A stretch of 47,491 nucleotides of DNA, from the NCBI GenBank assembly GCA_018711305.1, contig DVIL01000030.1, positions 1 to 47,491 on the forward strand, read 5' to 3'. Positions within the stretch are counted from its first letter, which is position 1. The number at the start of each line of letters is the position of its first letter. Below are positions 1 through 8,679 of this stretch, piece by piece. Made by a program: the position numbers and the translations under genes. Source of the stretch: Candidatus Coprenecus stercorigallinarum (GTDB lineage: Bacteria; Bacteroidota; Bacteroidia; Bacteroidales; UBA932). Below the pieces are notes generated by a model that had not been told where the DNA came from, made no database searches, and saw only the letters and a list, made by a program, of their open reading frames with translations.

Positions 1-783
1 GGCCACTGCGATGGCGGCGTAGGTCTCGCCCGAGGTCTCCTTTACATTGACTGCTGCCTCACCGGTGTCGGCTGTAGCCGCTGTTGACTTCTTGTTCAGT
101 TTGTTGACAGCGATGTGTCCGGTGAACTTGAAGATGAAGCAGAGGATGATGAGGGCGCAGAACACTACGAGCATGGCGGTCATGGTGAGAATCCATCCAC
201 CGGGATCTTCCTCGGCCATTATCTGGCTCTTGGTCTTCTCGTCCACGCCGGCGTTGTTGGTGCTGGGTGAGGTCCAGGGCATGATTCCCCAGCCCTCGCC
301 GCTGCCGTCGATGGAGCCGATGCCGTCCTCGATACGTCCGTAGGACTGGTCCACACCGAGGTTCTTGGGCACTGCTATCTTGTCGATGACAGTGCGTCCG
401 TCGCTGGCCACGAAGTAGATAGTATCAGACTCTTCCAGGGTGAAGTTGATGTGGAAGGTTCCGTGATAGGGGTTGTTGTCCGCCCAGAAGAGGATGTGCT
501 GGCGGGGAGGTATCTGGGTCAGCACGTCACCCTTGGGGATGATGTATTTCCTAAGGTCGTTCGGATCGTTTGTCAGGAAGCATCCGCCGATGTTCACCGT
601 ACCGTAGGAGGTGTTGAAGAGCTCGAACCAGCCGTTGTGGAAGCCGAAATCGTCCTCGAAGTTGGTCTCATTGTGGATGAGCAACTCGTTCAGACGCATA
701 TCGCTCTGGCTCTGGGCACTCATGGTGAATACGGACAGAGTCGCAGCAAGACCCGACACCAATATGAATCTAAGTTTGTTCAT
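1..783 (-). CDS. LTD-domain OadG-type decarboxylase subunit, C-terminus cut by window edge
   Basis: 261 codons are visible and the frame stays open to base 1, so the C-terminus is missing. Seen: a signal peptide (residues 1-23), a lamin-tail-like beta region (about 31-145, with LNELLIHNET and WFELFNTS), a linker, one transmembrane helix (about 196-219) followed by FKFTGHIAVNKLNKKS and a low-complexity tail. The single helix with a charged cytoplasmic tail is the layout of the gamma (OadG) subunit of sodium-pumping decarboxylases, which tethers the carboxyltransferase to the membrane. In Bacteroidales this subunit often carries an extracytoplasmic lamin-tail domain. It starts 18 bases after the decarboxylase alpha gene, which supports the role. 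The biotin carrier and beta membrane subunits would be expected just beyond the left edge. What the lamin-tail domain does is unknown. Confidence 0.8.
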   Translation of the reverse strand, partial: MNKLRFILVSGLAATLSVFTMSAQSQSDMRLNELLIHNETNFEDDFGFHNGWFELFNTSYGTVNIGGCFLTNDPNDLRKYIIPKGDVLTQIPPRQHILFWADNNPYHGTFHINFTLEESDTIYFVASDGRTVIDKIAVPKNLGVDQSYGRIEDGIGSIDGSGEGWGIMPWTSPSTNNAGVDEKTKSQIMAEEDPGGWILTMTAMLVVFCALIILCFIFKFTGHIAVNKLNKKSTAATADTGEAAVNVKETSGETYAAIAVA

Positions 784-801
784 TTCAGTCGGTTTGATGT
801 G

Positions 802-2364
802 TTACAAAGGAAGATTGTCGTGCTTCTTGGCAGGGTTGCTCAGTTTCTTGGTAGAGAGCTGCTCGAGAGCGCGGATTACGCGGAAGCGGGTGTTGCGGGG
901 CTCGATGACATCATCGATATAGCCGTAGCTGGCTGCCTTGTAGGGGTTGCAGAAGAGGTCGTTGTACTCTTTCTTCTTGGCAGCTGTAACTTCTGCGCGC
1001 TTCTCGGGATCCTCGATTTCCTTGATTTCCTTGGAGTAGAGCACCTCTACGGCACCGTCGGCACCCATAACAGCGATGTTGGCTGTAGGCCATGCGTAGT
1101 TGATGTCGCCGCGGAGCTGCTTGCAGCTCATCACGATATGCGATCCGCCATAGGACTTGCGGAGGGTAACTGTGACTTTGGGCACTGTAGCCTCGCCGTA
1201 TGCGTAGAGCAGCTTGGCTCCGTGAACGATGATTCCGCCGTACTCCTGCTGGGTTCCGGGCAGGAAGCCGGGAACGTCCACGAGGGTTACGAGAGGGATG
1301 TTGAAGGCGTCGCAGAAACGTACGAAGCGGGCTGCCTTCCTGGAGGAGTTGATGTCCAGAACACCTGCCAGGTACTTGGGCTGGTTGGCCACGATACCTA
1401 CTGATGTGCCTCCCATGTGTGCGAAGCCTACGATAATGTTCTTTGCATAGTCCTTGTGAACCTCAAAGAATTCTCCGTCGTCAACGATGCCACCGATGAC
1501 ATGGTACATGTCGTATGCCTCGTTGGGGCTGTCGGGTATGATGGAGTTGAGGGAGTCCTCGAGTCTCTCGATAGGGTCTGCAGTGGGTTTGTAAGGGGGC
1601 TCCTCAAGGTTGTTCTGAGGGATGAAGGAGAGGAGCTTGCGGATGATGGCGATGGCATCTTCCTCAGAGTCGGCTGCGAAATGTGCTACACCGCTCTTGG
1701 AAGCATGTACGGATGCGCCACCGAGCTGCTCCTGGGTAACCACCTCACCGGTAACGGACTTAACAACTGCAGGTCCGGTCAGGAACATGTAGCTGGTACC
1801 CTTAGCCATGATGTTGAAGTCAGTCAGTGCGGGAGAGTATACGGCACCGCCGGCGCAGGGACCGAGGATTGCGGAAATCTGAGGGATGACACCCGAAGCG
1901 AGGATGTTTCTCTGGAAGATCTCGGCATAGCCGGCAAGAGCGTTCACGCCTTCCTGGATACGGGCTCCGCCGGAGTCGTTCAGACCGATGACGGGAGCAC
2001 CCATCTTCATGGCCTGGTCCATGATCTTGCAGATCTTGAGGGCCAGTGTCTCAGAAAGAGATCCGCCGAATACAGTGAAGTCCTGGGCGAATACATATAC
2101 CAGACGGCCTTCGATTGTACCGTAACCTGTAACGACACCGTCACCGAGGAATGTGGTCTTATCCATTCCGAAGTTGGTGCAGCGGTGTGTCACGAACATG
2201 TCGAATTCTTCGAAGCTGCCTTCGTCGAGGAGCATGGCGATCCTTTCGCGGGCAGTGTATTTGCCCTTCTGGTGCTGAGAGTCGATTCTCTTCTGGCCAC
2301 CACCGAGGCGGGCCTTTTCACGAAGCTCTATCAGCGCTTTTACTTGTTCAAGCTGTTGGCTCAT
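802..2364 (-). CDS. mmdA: Methylmalonyl-CoA decarboxylase alpha subunit (carboxyltransferase)
   Basis: 520 residues, the usual length for biotin-dependent acyl-CoA carboxyltransferase subunits. Two crotonase-like halves are visible: the N-terminal half carries [10 protein letters not shown] and [16 protein letters not shown] (acyl-CoA site), the C-terminal half [28 protein letters not shown] (carboxybiotin site, only quoted in part by position about 365-395) and [11 protein letters not shown]. It moves the carboxyl group of methylmalonyl-CoA to the biotin carrier, giving propionyl-CoA; with its OadG and OadB partners decarboxylation drives sodium export. Propionyl-CoA carboxylase beta subunits look alike, but the epimerase upstream (34-base gap) and OadG gene downstream (18-base gap) favour the decarboxylase of the succinate-propionate route. 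Confidence 0.93.
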   Translation of the reverse strand: MSQQLEQVKALIELREKARLGGGQKRIDSQHQKGKYTARERIAMLLDEGSFEEFDMFVTHRCTNFGMDKTTFLGDGVVTGYGTIEGRLVYVFAQDFTVFGGSLSETLALKICKIMDQAMKMGAPVIGLNDSGGARIQEGVNALAGYAEIFQRNILASGVIPQISAILGPCAGGAVYSPALTDFNIMAKGTSYMFLTGPAVVKSVTGEVVTQEQLGGASVHASKSGVAHFAADSEEDAIAIIRKLLSFIPQNNLEEPPYKPTADPIERLEDSLNSIIPDSPNEAYDMYHVIGGIVDDGEFFEVHKDYAKNIIVGFAHMGGTSVGIVANQPKYLAGVLDINSSRKAARFVRFCDAFNIPLVTLVDVPGFLPGTQQEYGGIIVHGAKLLYAYGEATVPKVTVTLRKSYGGSHIVMSCKQLRGDINYAWPTANIAVMGADGAVEVLYSKEIKEIEDPEKRAEVTAAKKKEYNDLFCNPYKAASYGYIDDVIEPRNTRFRVIRALEQLSTKKLSNPAKKHDNLPL

Positions 2365-2398
2365 AACTTAATCTTTCTGTATTAATTAGTGTTTGGGT

Positions 2399-2815
2399 TT
2401 ATTTGTTCTTGGGATCCTCGCACAGTTCGGTGAGCACACCGTGTGTGGATTTGGGATGGAGGAAAGCGATGTTGAGTCCCTCTGCGCCTTTTCTGGGGGC
2501 TTTGTCGATGAGTCTCACGCCTTTGGCTTCCATCTCGGTCAGTGCATTCTGCACACCGTCCTTAACTGCGAAAGCGAGATGATGGATGCCTTCGCCTCTC
2601 TTCTCGATGAAGCTTGCGATAGTTCCGTCAGGTGAAGTGCTTTCCAGCAGTTCGAGTTTGGTCTGTCCGATTTTGAAGAATGCGGTTTTTACTTTCTGGT
2701 CGGGAACCTCTTCGATAGAGTAGCATTTGAGGCCCAACATGTTCTCATAGTAAGGAATAGCCTCGTCCAATGACTTTACGGCGATTCCGAGATGTTCAAT
2801 ATGTGACAGTTCCAT
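2399..2815 (-). CDS. mce: Methylmalonyl-CoA epimerase
   Basis: 138 residues, full length for the vicinal-oxygen-chelate family. Motifs: IEHLGIAVKSL at the N-terminus, GIHHLAFAV near residue 78 and LTELCE at the end; the two His and the final Glu are the expected divalent-metal ligands. It interconverts (R)- and (S)-methylmalonyl-CoA, feeding the S-epimer to the decarboxylase encoded next. The gene begins 24 bases after the YebC-family gene and ends 34 bases before mmdA, so co-transcription is likely. No promoter of the TAnnTTTG type is visible in the short gaps. Confidence 0.95.
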   Translation of the reverse strand: MELSHIEHLGIAVKSLDEAIPYYENMLGLKCYSIEEVPDQKVKTAFFKIGQTKLELLESTSPDGTIASFIEKRGEGIHHLAFAVKDGVQNALTEMEAKGVRLIDKAPRKGAEGLNIAFLHPKSTHGVLTELCEDPKNK

Positions 2816-2839
2816 AATAAGATTTATTTTAGAGTTGTT

Positions 2840-3574
2840 TTATTCCTCATCAGCCATTTCCATGGTATGGTAGACGTTCTGTACGTCATCGTCATTCTCG
2901 AGCTTGTCGATCAGCTTGAGGATGCCTTCCTTCTCTTCGGGAGTCAGCTTCTTGAGAGGTACGTTGGGTATTCTCTCGAAGCCTCCTGAAACGATGGTGA
3001 AGCCGTTGTCCTCGAGATATTTCTGGATGGCTCCGAAAGACTCGAACTCACCATATATATAAATAAGGCCGTCCTCTTCGTCCTTGTAGACGTCATCGAC
3101 ACCGTAGTCAATGAGTTCGAGCTCCAGCTCATCCATGTCCACGGGACCGTCTTTCTTTACCTTGAAGACGCATTTGTGGTCGAACATGAAGCTTACGCAG
3201 CCCTGGGTTCCGAGAGCTCCTCCGACCTTTGTAAAATAACTGCGTATATTGGCAACGGTCCTCATGTTGTTGTCGGTGGCTGTCTCGATCAGGAAAGCGA
3301 TGCCGTGGGGACCGAATCCCTCGTATACTATCTCCTCGTAATCACCGGCATCATGCTCTACAGCTCTCTTGATGGCCCTCTCGATATTCTCCTTGGGCAT
3401 GTTCTCGCTGCGGGCGGTCTGGATAAGTGTCCTCAGACGGGGATTGTTGTCGGGGTCCGGACCTCCGGCCTTGGCGGCTATTGTTATTTCCTTTCCGATG
3501 CGGGTGAAGACGCGGGCCATGTTGCCCCAGCGTTTGAACTTGCGTTCCTTTCTGAATTCAAATGCTCTTCCCAT
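2840..3574 (-). CDS. YebC/PmpR-family protein (transcription regulator or translation factor)
   Basis: 244 residues, normal family length. The N-terminus MGRAFEFRKERKFKRWGNMA followed by RVFTRIGKEI, then PRLRTLIQTARSENMPKENI and YEGFGPHGIAFLIE, is diagnostic of YebC/TACO1 proteins. Members have been reported as DNA-binding regulators and, more recently, as factors that relieve ribosome stalling; the sequence does not decide between these. It starts 2 bases after the stop of the TPR gene and is followed at 24 bases by mce, so it sits in the middle of an apparent five-gene transcript. Whether it controls that transcript is unknown. Confidence 0.92.
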   Translation of the reverse strand: MGRAFEFRKERKFKRWGNMARVFTRIGKEITIAAKAGGPDPDNNPRLRTLIQTARSENMPKENIERAIKRAVEHDAGDYEEIVYEGFGPHGIAFLIETATDNNMRTVANIRSYFTKVGGALGTQGCVSFMFDHKCVFKVKKDGPVDMDELELELIDYGVDDVYKDEEDGLIYIYGEFESFGAIQKYLEDNGFTIVSGGFERIPNVPLKKLTPEEKEGILKLIDKLENDDDVQNVYHTMEMADEE

Positions 3575-3576
3575 AC

Positions 3577-4257
3577 TTACTTCTTAACTTCTATGCGTGT
3601 AATGTATTTGTCGATCTCGTATCCCTCGTATGTCTGGGGATATTTGTCCTTGATGACACGGTAGTGGGTCAGGGCCTCATCGTATCTTCCCAGTTCCTCG
3701 CAGATGATGCCGGCTTTGAGCAGGTAGGTGGCGGTAAAGATATTGTCGCCTGTTCCGGCTGCCTGAAGATAGTACCTGAGAGCGTTTTCATAGTCCTCGA
3801 GCATCGAATATGCATCCGCCGTGCATGCGAGGGCGCGTGCTGTAAGCACCGGGTCCTTGCTGCTGTACCTGTTCAGGTATCCGATGGCTTCGGATGCGTT
3901 GCCGAGCTGGAGCTCGCATATACCTGCATAGAGATAAACCGCTTTGCCTGCCTTCGCTCCGTACTCGTCGATGATCTGGATGAAACCGAGGGAGTTGCCG
4001 TCACCGTTGAGAGCCTTGTCATAGTCCTCTGCCCTGAAGTACTGTTCAGCAACGAATGTCTGTCCTACCGCCTCGTCCTTGAGTGGCTTGGAATAGAACT
4101 GGATGATGAGTACCACTATTGCTGCAACAACGACCAGACCTGCTCCGATGTAGCCGATCAGCCTGCCGTTTTTCTTGAAAAATACTTCAGTCCTGGAGAC
4201 GGCCTCACCGACTGTCTCGACCTTTTCCTCCTTGGGATTGTTTACGTTCTTTGCCAT
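3577..4257 (-). CDS. Membrane-anchored TPR protein (YfgM-like)
   Basis: 226 residues. A charged N-terminal segment of about 30 residues is followed by one transmembrane helix (residues about 34-53, IGAGLVVVAAIVVLIIQFYS) and then tetratricopeptide-like helical pairs (AGICELQLGNASEAIGYLNR, ADAYSMLEDYENALRYYLQA, ELGRYDEALTHYRVIKDKYP). The single N-terminal anchor with a periplasmic TPR domain is the layout of YfgM, a chaperone-like partner of the Sec translocon. Sequence similarity alone does not prove that role. It is the first gene of the run down to the decarboxylase, with a divergent promoter region shared with recF. Confidence 0.8.
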   Translation of the reverse strand: MAKNVNNPKEEKVETVGEAVSRTEVFFKKNGRLIGYIGAGLVVVAAIVVLIIQFYSKPLKDEAVGQTFVAEQYFRAEDYDKALNGDGNSLGFIQIIDEYGAKAGKAVYLYAGICELQLGNASEAIGYLNRYSSKDPVLTARALACTADAYSMLEDYENALRYYLQAAGTGDNIFTATYLLKAGIICEELGRYDEALTHYRVIKDKYPQTYEGYEIDKYITRIEVKK

Positions 4258-4293
4258 TTTTGGAATAAATAATTCAAATTTTTATAATGGTTG

Positions 4294-4323
4294 CAAAAAT
4301 ACAACAATTTGTGTAAACGCAAA
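4294..4323 (-). promoter_or_regulatory. Promoter for the TPR-yebC-mce-mmdA run
   Basis: On the minus strand TTTG (4323-4320) is followed after 18 bases by TATTTTTG (4301-4294), close to the Bacteroidetes consensus TTTG-N19-21-TAnnTTTG. It lies 37 bases before the ATG at 4257. The spacing is one base short of the usual range. Confidence 0.55.
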
Positions 4324-4345
4324 GATAAAATGACAATAAATATTC

Positions 4346-4353
4346 TATCTTTG
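4346..4353 (+). promoter_or_regulatory. Possible -7 box for recF
   Basis: TATCTTTG fits TAnnTTTG and sits 16 bases before the first recF ATG. No good TTTG is seen 19-21 bases upstream, so the call rests on one box only. Confidence 0.4.
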
Positions 4354-4369
4354 TAGACATAATTGACTG

Positions 4370-5467
4370 ATGATGTATCTAAGGAGAATTATTGTAAAAG
4401 ATTTCAGGAATATTCTTTCAGCCGATATTGCTTTCTCCTCCAAAATCAACTGTATATGCGGGGATAACGGGGAAGGGAAGACCAATCTTCTCGATGCTGT
4501 CTACTACCTTTCGATGACCAAGAGCTTCCTTTCTTCCAATGACAGATACACCTATAATCACAATGCCGGAGAGGCTGTCCTGCACGGCAGTTATATGGAC
4601 GGGGACTCTGCTCTGGACATAGCCGTGGCAGTGCGGAAAGACGGTTCAAAGACGGTGAAGCGCAACGGCAAGGCGTACAAGCGTGTTTCGGAGCATATCG
4701 GTGTCATCCCGGCGGTGATGACGGCGCCGTCCGACATATCCCTGATACATGATTCCGGGGAGGAAAGGCGGCGTTTCATGAATATGATGATATCCCAGAT
4801 GGACCAGGAGTATCTCCGTTCGCTGATTTCCTACAACCGTCTCCTGAAGCAGCGCAATTCATTGTTGAAACAGGACGGGAACATGGATATTCTCATAGAT
4901 ACGGTATCGGAGCGTATGTACGGATTTTCGGAATATATCCGCAACGCCAGGGCCAGGGCAGCCGAAATGCTGGACAGCGGGGCTGCTGCATGTTACAATA
5001 TGATATCGGGTGGAAAGGAAAGTGTGAGGATCAGCTATCGTTCCGATATTTCCGGAGAACTCGGGACAAGAGAGGTGTTTGCGGCCAGTATGCAGAAGGA
5101 CAGGGTCATGGGTTATACAACGGCAGGGGTGCACAGGGATGACCTCGAGCTGACCATGGACGGATATCCCATAAGGAAGTGCTCTTCGCAGGGACAGCAG
5201 AAGTCCTTTCTGATCGCCCTCAAGATGGCCCAGTACGCTGTCATGTGCAACACACGGCAGGTCAGGCCTATCCTTCTGTTCGATGACCTTTTCGACAAGC
5301 TGGATGCCGGAAGGGTGGCGGCTCTTATCAGAACAGTGGTGGAAGGGGATTTCGGACAGATTTTCATAACTGATACGGATGAGGGAAGACTCCGCGGAAT
5401 AGTGGGGGAGATTACGGACCAAGGGCGGTTCTACAATGTCCGTGGGGGTGTTGTCACTGAAAAATAA
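4370..5467 (+). CDS. recF: DNA replication and repair protein RecF
   Basis: 365 residues, normal length. Walker A is GDNGEGKTNLLDA at about residue 32; the ABC-type signature region is around KCSSQGQQKSFLIALKMAQY and Walker B is ILLFDDLFDKLD. RecF is an SMC-like ATPase that loads RecA at gaps with RecO and RecR. Two ATG codons lie in tandem (4370 and 4373); either may be used. The next gene begins 6 bases after the stop, an arrangement with a DUF721 gene that is common in Bacteroidetes. Confidence 0.96.
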   Translation: MMYLRRIIVKDFRNILSADIAFSSKINCICGDNGEGKTNLLDAVYYLSMTKSFLSSNDRYTYNHNAGEAVLHGSYMDGDSALDIAVAVRKDGSKTVKRNGKAYKRVSEHIGVIPAVMTAPSDISLIHDSGEERRRFMNMMISQMDQEYLRSLISYNRLLKQRNSLLKQDGNMDILIDTVSERMYGFSEYIRNARARAAEMLDSGAAACYNMISGGKESVRISYRSDISGELGTREVFAASMQKDRVMGYTTAGVHRDDLELTMDGYPIRKCSSQGQQKSFLIALKMAQYAVMCNTRQVRPILLFDDLFDKLDAGRVAALIRTVVEGDFGQIFITDTDEGRLRGIVGEITDQGRFYNVRGGVVTEK

Positions 5468-5473
5468 GCGGTT

Positions 5474-5764
5474 ATGCAGAGAACAGGGGAAAAGCTCTTG
5501 GCTGAGATACTGAAAGACTATATAAAGGATGCAGGGATAGCTGACCGTTTGCGTGCGGTGGATGTATGTGCAGTGTGGAGGGAGGTGGTCGGTCCGAGGG
5601 TTGCGGCAGCATCGGACAATGTGTATTTTTCGGGGGGCGTGCTGTATTGCAGGATGACCTCATCGATAGTACGGAACAATGTGTACTACAGCCTGGACGG
5701 TATCCGTGCGGAGATGAACCGCCGGCTCGGAGGGGAGGAAGTGCGGAAGATCGTTCTGAGGTGA
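5474..5764 (+). CDS. DUF721 (DciA-like) protein
   Basis: 96 residues. The pattern MQRTGEKLLAEILKDYIKDA, then VCAVWREVVGPRVAAASDNV, a short strand GGVLYCRMTSSI and LDGIRAEMNRRLGGEEVRKI matches the DUF721 fold, a KH-like domain. The family includes DciA, the loader of the replicative helicase in many bacteria. Its position 6 bases after recF fits a replication or repair role. The match is to the short core domain only, and no extra C-terminal region is present. Confidence 0.85.
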   Translation: MQRTGEKLLAEILKDYIKDAGIADRLRAVDVCAVWREVVGPRVAAASDNVYFSGGVLYCRMTSSIVRNNVYYSLDGIRAEMNRRLGGEEVRKIVLR

Positions 5765-5809
5765 TCCGCGGTGAAGATATGGTTTTGACTAACTTATAGA
5801 AATGATACT

Positions 5810-7267
5810 ATGGACAGATTTATTGAAAACTTCAAGAAAGGTTTTCCCTTTCTCAAGCTTGTCGCAGCTGCTACACCTGAAAGAGGTATCCGTGTTATGG
5901 ACGAATCCGGGCAGAAAGAGGCGATAGACAGGTACGATGCATTTTCAGGGACTGTACTGAAATTCGTCCCTGCCTCCGGTGCTGCATCCCGTATGTTCAA
6001 GGACCTTTTCGAGGGACGCGATGCCCTTGCGGCCGGCAAGGAGCTGGCGCAGGATTCCAAGGCCAGAAAATTTGTGGACAATATCGGGCGTTTTGCCTTC
6101 TACACTCCCGACGGGTTCCGGGGTCTGTCCGACTACCGGATTCTGGACCATGTGATAGGGCAGGGGACTTCTGCTTCCGGTGCAGCCGGTCTCGATTACG
6201 GAAACAGGCCGAAGGGACAGGTCCTTTTCCACAGGTATGAGAACGAAGTGCGTACTGCTTTTGAAGAGCATCTCGTGGAGGGAGCGCTGTATGCCCGCAG
6301 CTCCTCCGGCCAGGTCCGGATACATTTCACCGTGTCGCCTGCGCATCAGGCCGGGTTCGAGAAGATTCTGCGGGAGACTGTGGCCAAATACGAGGAACGT
6401 TTCGGCTGCAAGTACGATATCTCGTTCAGTGTCCAGGACCCTTCGACTGATATCATTGCTGTAAATGAGGATAATACACCTTTTCTGAAGGCCGATGGGA
6501 AACCTCTCTACCGTCCTGGCGGGCACGGCGCCCTGCTACGCAACCTGAATGCTGTGGATGCAGATCTGATTTTCCTGAAGAATATCGACAATGTGGTACA
6601 TCAGAGACTTCTTGAGGAGACTGTAAGATGGAAGAAGGTGCTTGCCGGCAAGCTGCTTGAAGTCCGTGAAAAGATTTACGGATATCTTGCGGCACTGGAT
6701 GACATGATGGCGTCCGGAACGGAGAATGCCGCTTTGCTCAGTGACATCAGGGCATTTCTGGAGAAGGAGTTCTGTGTCACTTTGCCCGATGTGCCGGCAG
6801 ACATATACCCGCGTTACCTGCATGCCAAGCTGAACCGTCCTATCCGTGTCTGCGGTATGGTCAGGAACGAAGGGGAGCCGGGCGGAGGTCCATATATAGT
6901 CTATGACGCAGACGGATCCACTTCCCTTCAGATTCTCGAGGGAGCGCAGCTGGACATGAATGATCCCGCTACCGTGTCTATGCTGAAAGGTTCTACCCAT
7001 TTCAATCCTGTGGACGTGGTCTGCTGCACTGTGGACTATCTCGGCAGCAAGTTTGACCTGCAGCGCTTCGTGGATCCCGAGACAGGATTCATCAGTCACA
7101 AGAGTTATGAGGGCCGTCCTCTCAAGGCACAGGAACTGCCCGGGCTGTGGAACGGCTCGATGAGCAACTGGAATACGGTATTCGTGGAGGTGCCGCTGAT
7201 CACATTCAATCCTGTGAAGACTGTGCTGGACCTGCTGCGTCCCGAGCATCAGCCCGAAGCCTTGTAG
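5810..7267 (+). CDS. DUF4301 family protein, possible sugar-nucleotidyltransferase fold
   Basis: 485 residues and, as far as I can recall the family, full length. No characterised function. Seen: VPASGAASRMFK at residues 53-64, RPKGQVLFH at 133-141, YRPGGHGALLRNLN at 234-247 and FLKNIDNVVHQ at 255-265. In UDP-sugar pyrophosphorylases an N-terminal glycine-rich loop, a PPGHGD motif and a NIDN motif occur in the same order, so a GT-A-like nucleotidyltransferase fold is a reasonable inference. There is no signal peptide or membrane segment, so it is cytosolic. It follows the DUF721 gene after 45 bases and ends convergent with gtrA. The substrate is unknown. Confidence 0.8.
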   Translation: MDRFIENFKKGFPFLKLVAAATPERGIRVMDESGQKEAIDRYDAFSGTVLKFVPASGAASRMFKDLFEGRDALAAGKELAQDSKARKFVDNIGRFAFYTPDGFRGLSDYRILDHVIGQGTSASGAAGLDYGNRPKGQVLFHRYENEVRTAFEEHLVEGALYARSSSGQVRIHFTVSPAHQAGFEKILRETVAKYEERFGCKYDISFSVQDPSTDIIAVNEDNTPFLKADGKPLYRPGGHGALLRNLNAVDADLIFLKNIDNVVHQRLLEETVRWKKVLAGKLLEVREKIYGYLAALDDMMASGTENAALLSDIRAFLEKEFCVTLPDVPADIYPRYLHAKLNRPIRVCGMVRNEGEPGGGPYIVYDADGSTSLQILEGAQLDMNDPATVSMLKGSTHFNPVDVVCCTVDYLGSKFDLQRFVDPETGFISHKSYEGRPLKAQELPGLWNGSMSNWNTVFVEVPLITFNPVKTVLDLLRPEHQPEAL

Positions 7268-7279
7268 CGGCAAGGTGCT

Positions 7280-7672
7280 TTATCTGAACGTGAAGAAGAG
7301 ATTCATGGTGAAGTTCCAGACCATGACGATTGCCGTGGCGCAGAGCTTCGAGAAATAGAAATTCCATTTGAGGCGGTCGGCGAGCAGATATATCGTGAGA
7401 TTGTTGATGCCGAGGCCGATGAGTGAGATAATGAAAAACGAGAGATATTCCACCGGAATATCCTCGTTTTTGCTATGGAAGGTCCACAGCCTGTTCCAGA
7501 TATAATTGTTGGTGGCGGCAAGAACGAAACCTGCTGAATTGGAAAGGAACTTGTTCAGTTTCGCTTTCTCTTTCAGCAGGTACGTCACGCCGAAATCCAC
7601 TATCATGCCGGAGCAGCCGACTACTCCGAACTTGATGAATTTCAAAAGCAATATTTTGTCCAGTACAGCCAA
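7280..7672 (-). CDS. GtrA-family membrane protein
   Basis: 130 residues with four predicted membrane helices: FIKFGVVGCSGMIVDFGVTY, LSNSAGFVLAATNNYIWNRL, LSFFIISLIGLGINNLTIYL and FSKLCATAIVMVWNFTMNLF. The motif NYIWNRLWTF after helix two is typical of GtrA proteins. Characterised members act as flippase-like carriers for polyprenyl-linked sugars or in teichoic/arabinogalactan assembly. The start lies 6 bases after the stop of the deoxyhypusine-synthase homologue, so the two are probably co-transcribed. No glycosyltransferase gene sits beside it, so the substrate cannot be guessed. Confidence 0.9.
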   Translation of the reverse strand: MAVLDKILLLKFIKFGVVGCSGMIVDFGVTYLLKEKAKLNKFLSNSAGFVLAATNNYIWNRLWTFHSKNEDIPVEYLSFFIISLIGLGINNLTIYLLADRLKWNFYFSKLCATAIVMVWNFTMNLFFTFR

Positions 7673-7678
7673 ATGCCC

Positions 7679-8653
7679 TTACCAGCCGAGTACGTATGCG
7701 AAAATAAGAGGAGCAACGATGGTTGCATCGGACTCGACGATGAAGCGCGGGGTGTCTTTTGAGAGCTTGCCCCAGGTAATCTTCTCGTTGGGCACGGCGC
7801 CTGAGTATGAGCCGTAGGAGGTGGTGGAATCGGAAATCTGGCAGAAATACGACCAGAGGGGAACGTCCTTCCACTCGAGGTCCTGTGCCATCATGGGCAC
7901 TACGCAGATGGGGAAGTCACCGGCCGTACCGCCGCCGATCTGGAAGAAGCCTACGCCGGCTCCGCCCGAGTTGGCCCTGTACCATTCGGTCAGGTAGATC
8001 ATGGTCTCGATACCGTTCTTGATCATGTTGGTGTCAAACTCGCCCCTGATGCAGTGTGCGGTGAAGATATTGGCTGTGGTGCAGTCCTCCCATGCGGGTA
8101 CTACGATGGGGATGTTCTTCTCGCATGCGGCGAGGACCCAGCTGTCCTTGGGGTCGATCTCATAGTACTGCTCGAGCACTCCGCTGCGCAGAAGGCGGTA
8201 GATAACCTCCCAGGGGAAAAGTCTTTCACCCTTGGCCTTCATGTCGTTCCATACCTCTACGAGGTGGTGCTCCAGCCTTCTGAAGGCCTCCTCCTCGGGG
8301 ATGCAGGTGTCAGTCACGCGGTTCATGTGGTTTTCCAGCAGCTCATGCTCCTGCTCCGGAGTCAGGTCGCGGTAGTTGGGCACTCTCTTGTAGTGGGAGT
8401 GGGCCACGAGATTCATGATGTCCTCCTCAAGGTTGTTGGCCGAGCAGGAAACGATGGAGAATTTGCCCTGACGTATCATCTCTGCCAGAGAGATACCGAG
8501 TTCGGCGGTACTCATGGCTCCCGCCATTGCCAGCATCATCTTTCCGCCGCGGTTCATCAGGTCGTCGTATGCCTTTGCGGCATCGACGAGGGTGGCCGAA
8601 TTGAAATGGCGGTAGTGATGAGTGATGAATTTTGAGATAGGTCCTCTTTCCAT
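7679..8653 (-). CDS. Deoxyhypusine synthase-family protein
   Basis: 324 residues from the ATG at 8653. An in-frame upstream ATG at 8710 is rejected because that extension overlaps a TAAATTTG box and the family begins near MERGPISKFITHHYRHFNSA. The C-terminal ITWGKLSKDTPRFIVESDAT matches the region holding the active-site Lys of deoxyhypusine synthase (SWGKI in eukaryotes), and that Lys is kept. SGGAGVGFFQIGGGTAGDFP matches the NAD-binding glycine-rich part. Bacteria have no eIF5A, so the protein is unlikely to make deoxyhypusine; spermidine- or homospermidine-linked chemistry is the obvious alternative. It heads a two-gene transcript with gtrA and is divergent from ffh. Confidence 0.87.
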   Translation of the reverse strand: MERGPISKFITHHYRHFNSATLVDAAKAYDDLMNRGGKMMLAMAGAMSTAELGISLAEMIRQGKFSIVSCSANNLEEDIMNLVAHSHYKRVPNYRDLTPEQEHELLENHMNRVTDTCIPEEEAFRRLEHHLVEVWNDMKAKGERLFPWEVIYRLLRSGVLEQYYEIDPKDSWVLAACEKNIPIVVPAWEDCTTANIFTAHCIRGEFDTNMIKNGIETMIYLTEWYRANSGGAGVGFFQIGGGTAGDFPICVVPMMAQDLEWKDVPLWSYFCQISDSTTSYGSYSGAVPNEKITWGKLSKDTPRFIVESDATIVAPLIFAYVLGW

Positions 8654-8679
8654 TTTTTCTGTTGTTTTTAATCGTGCCG

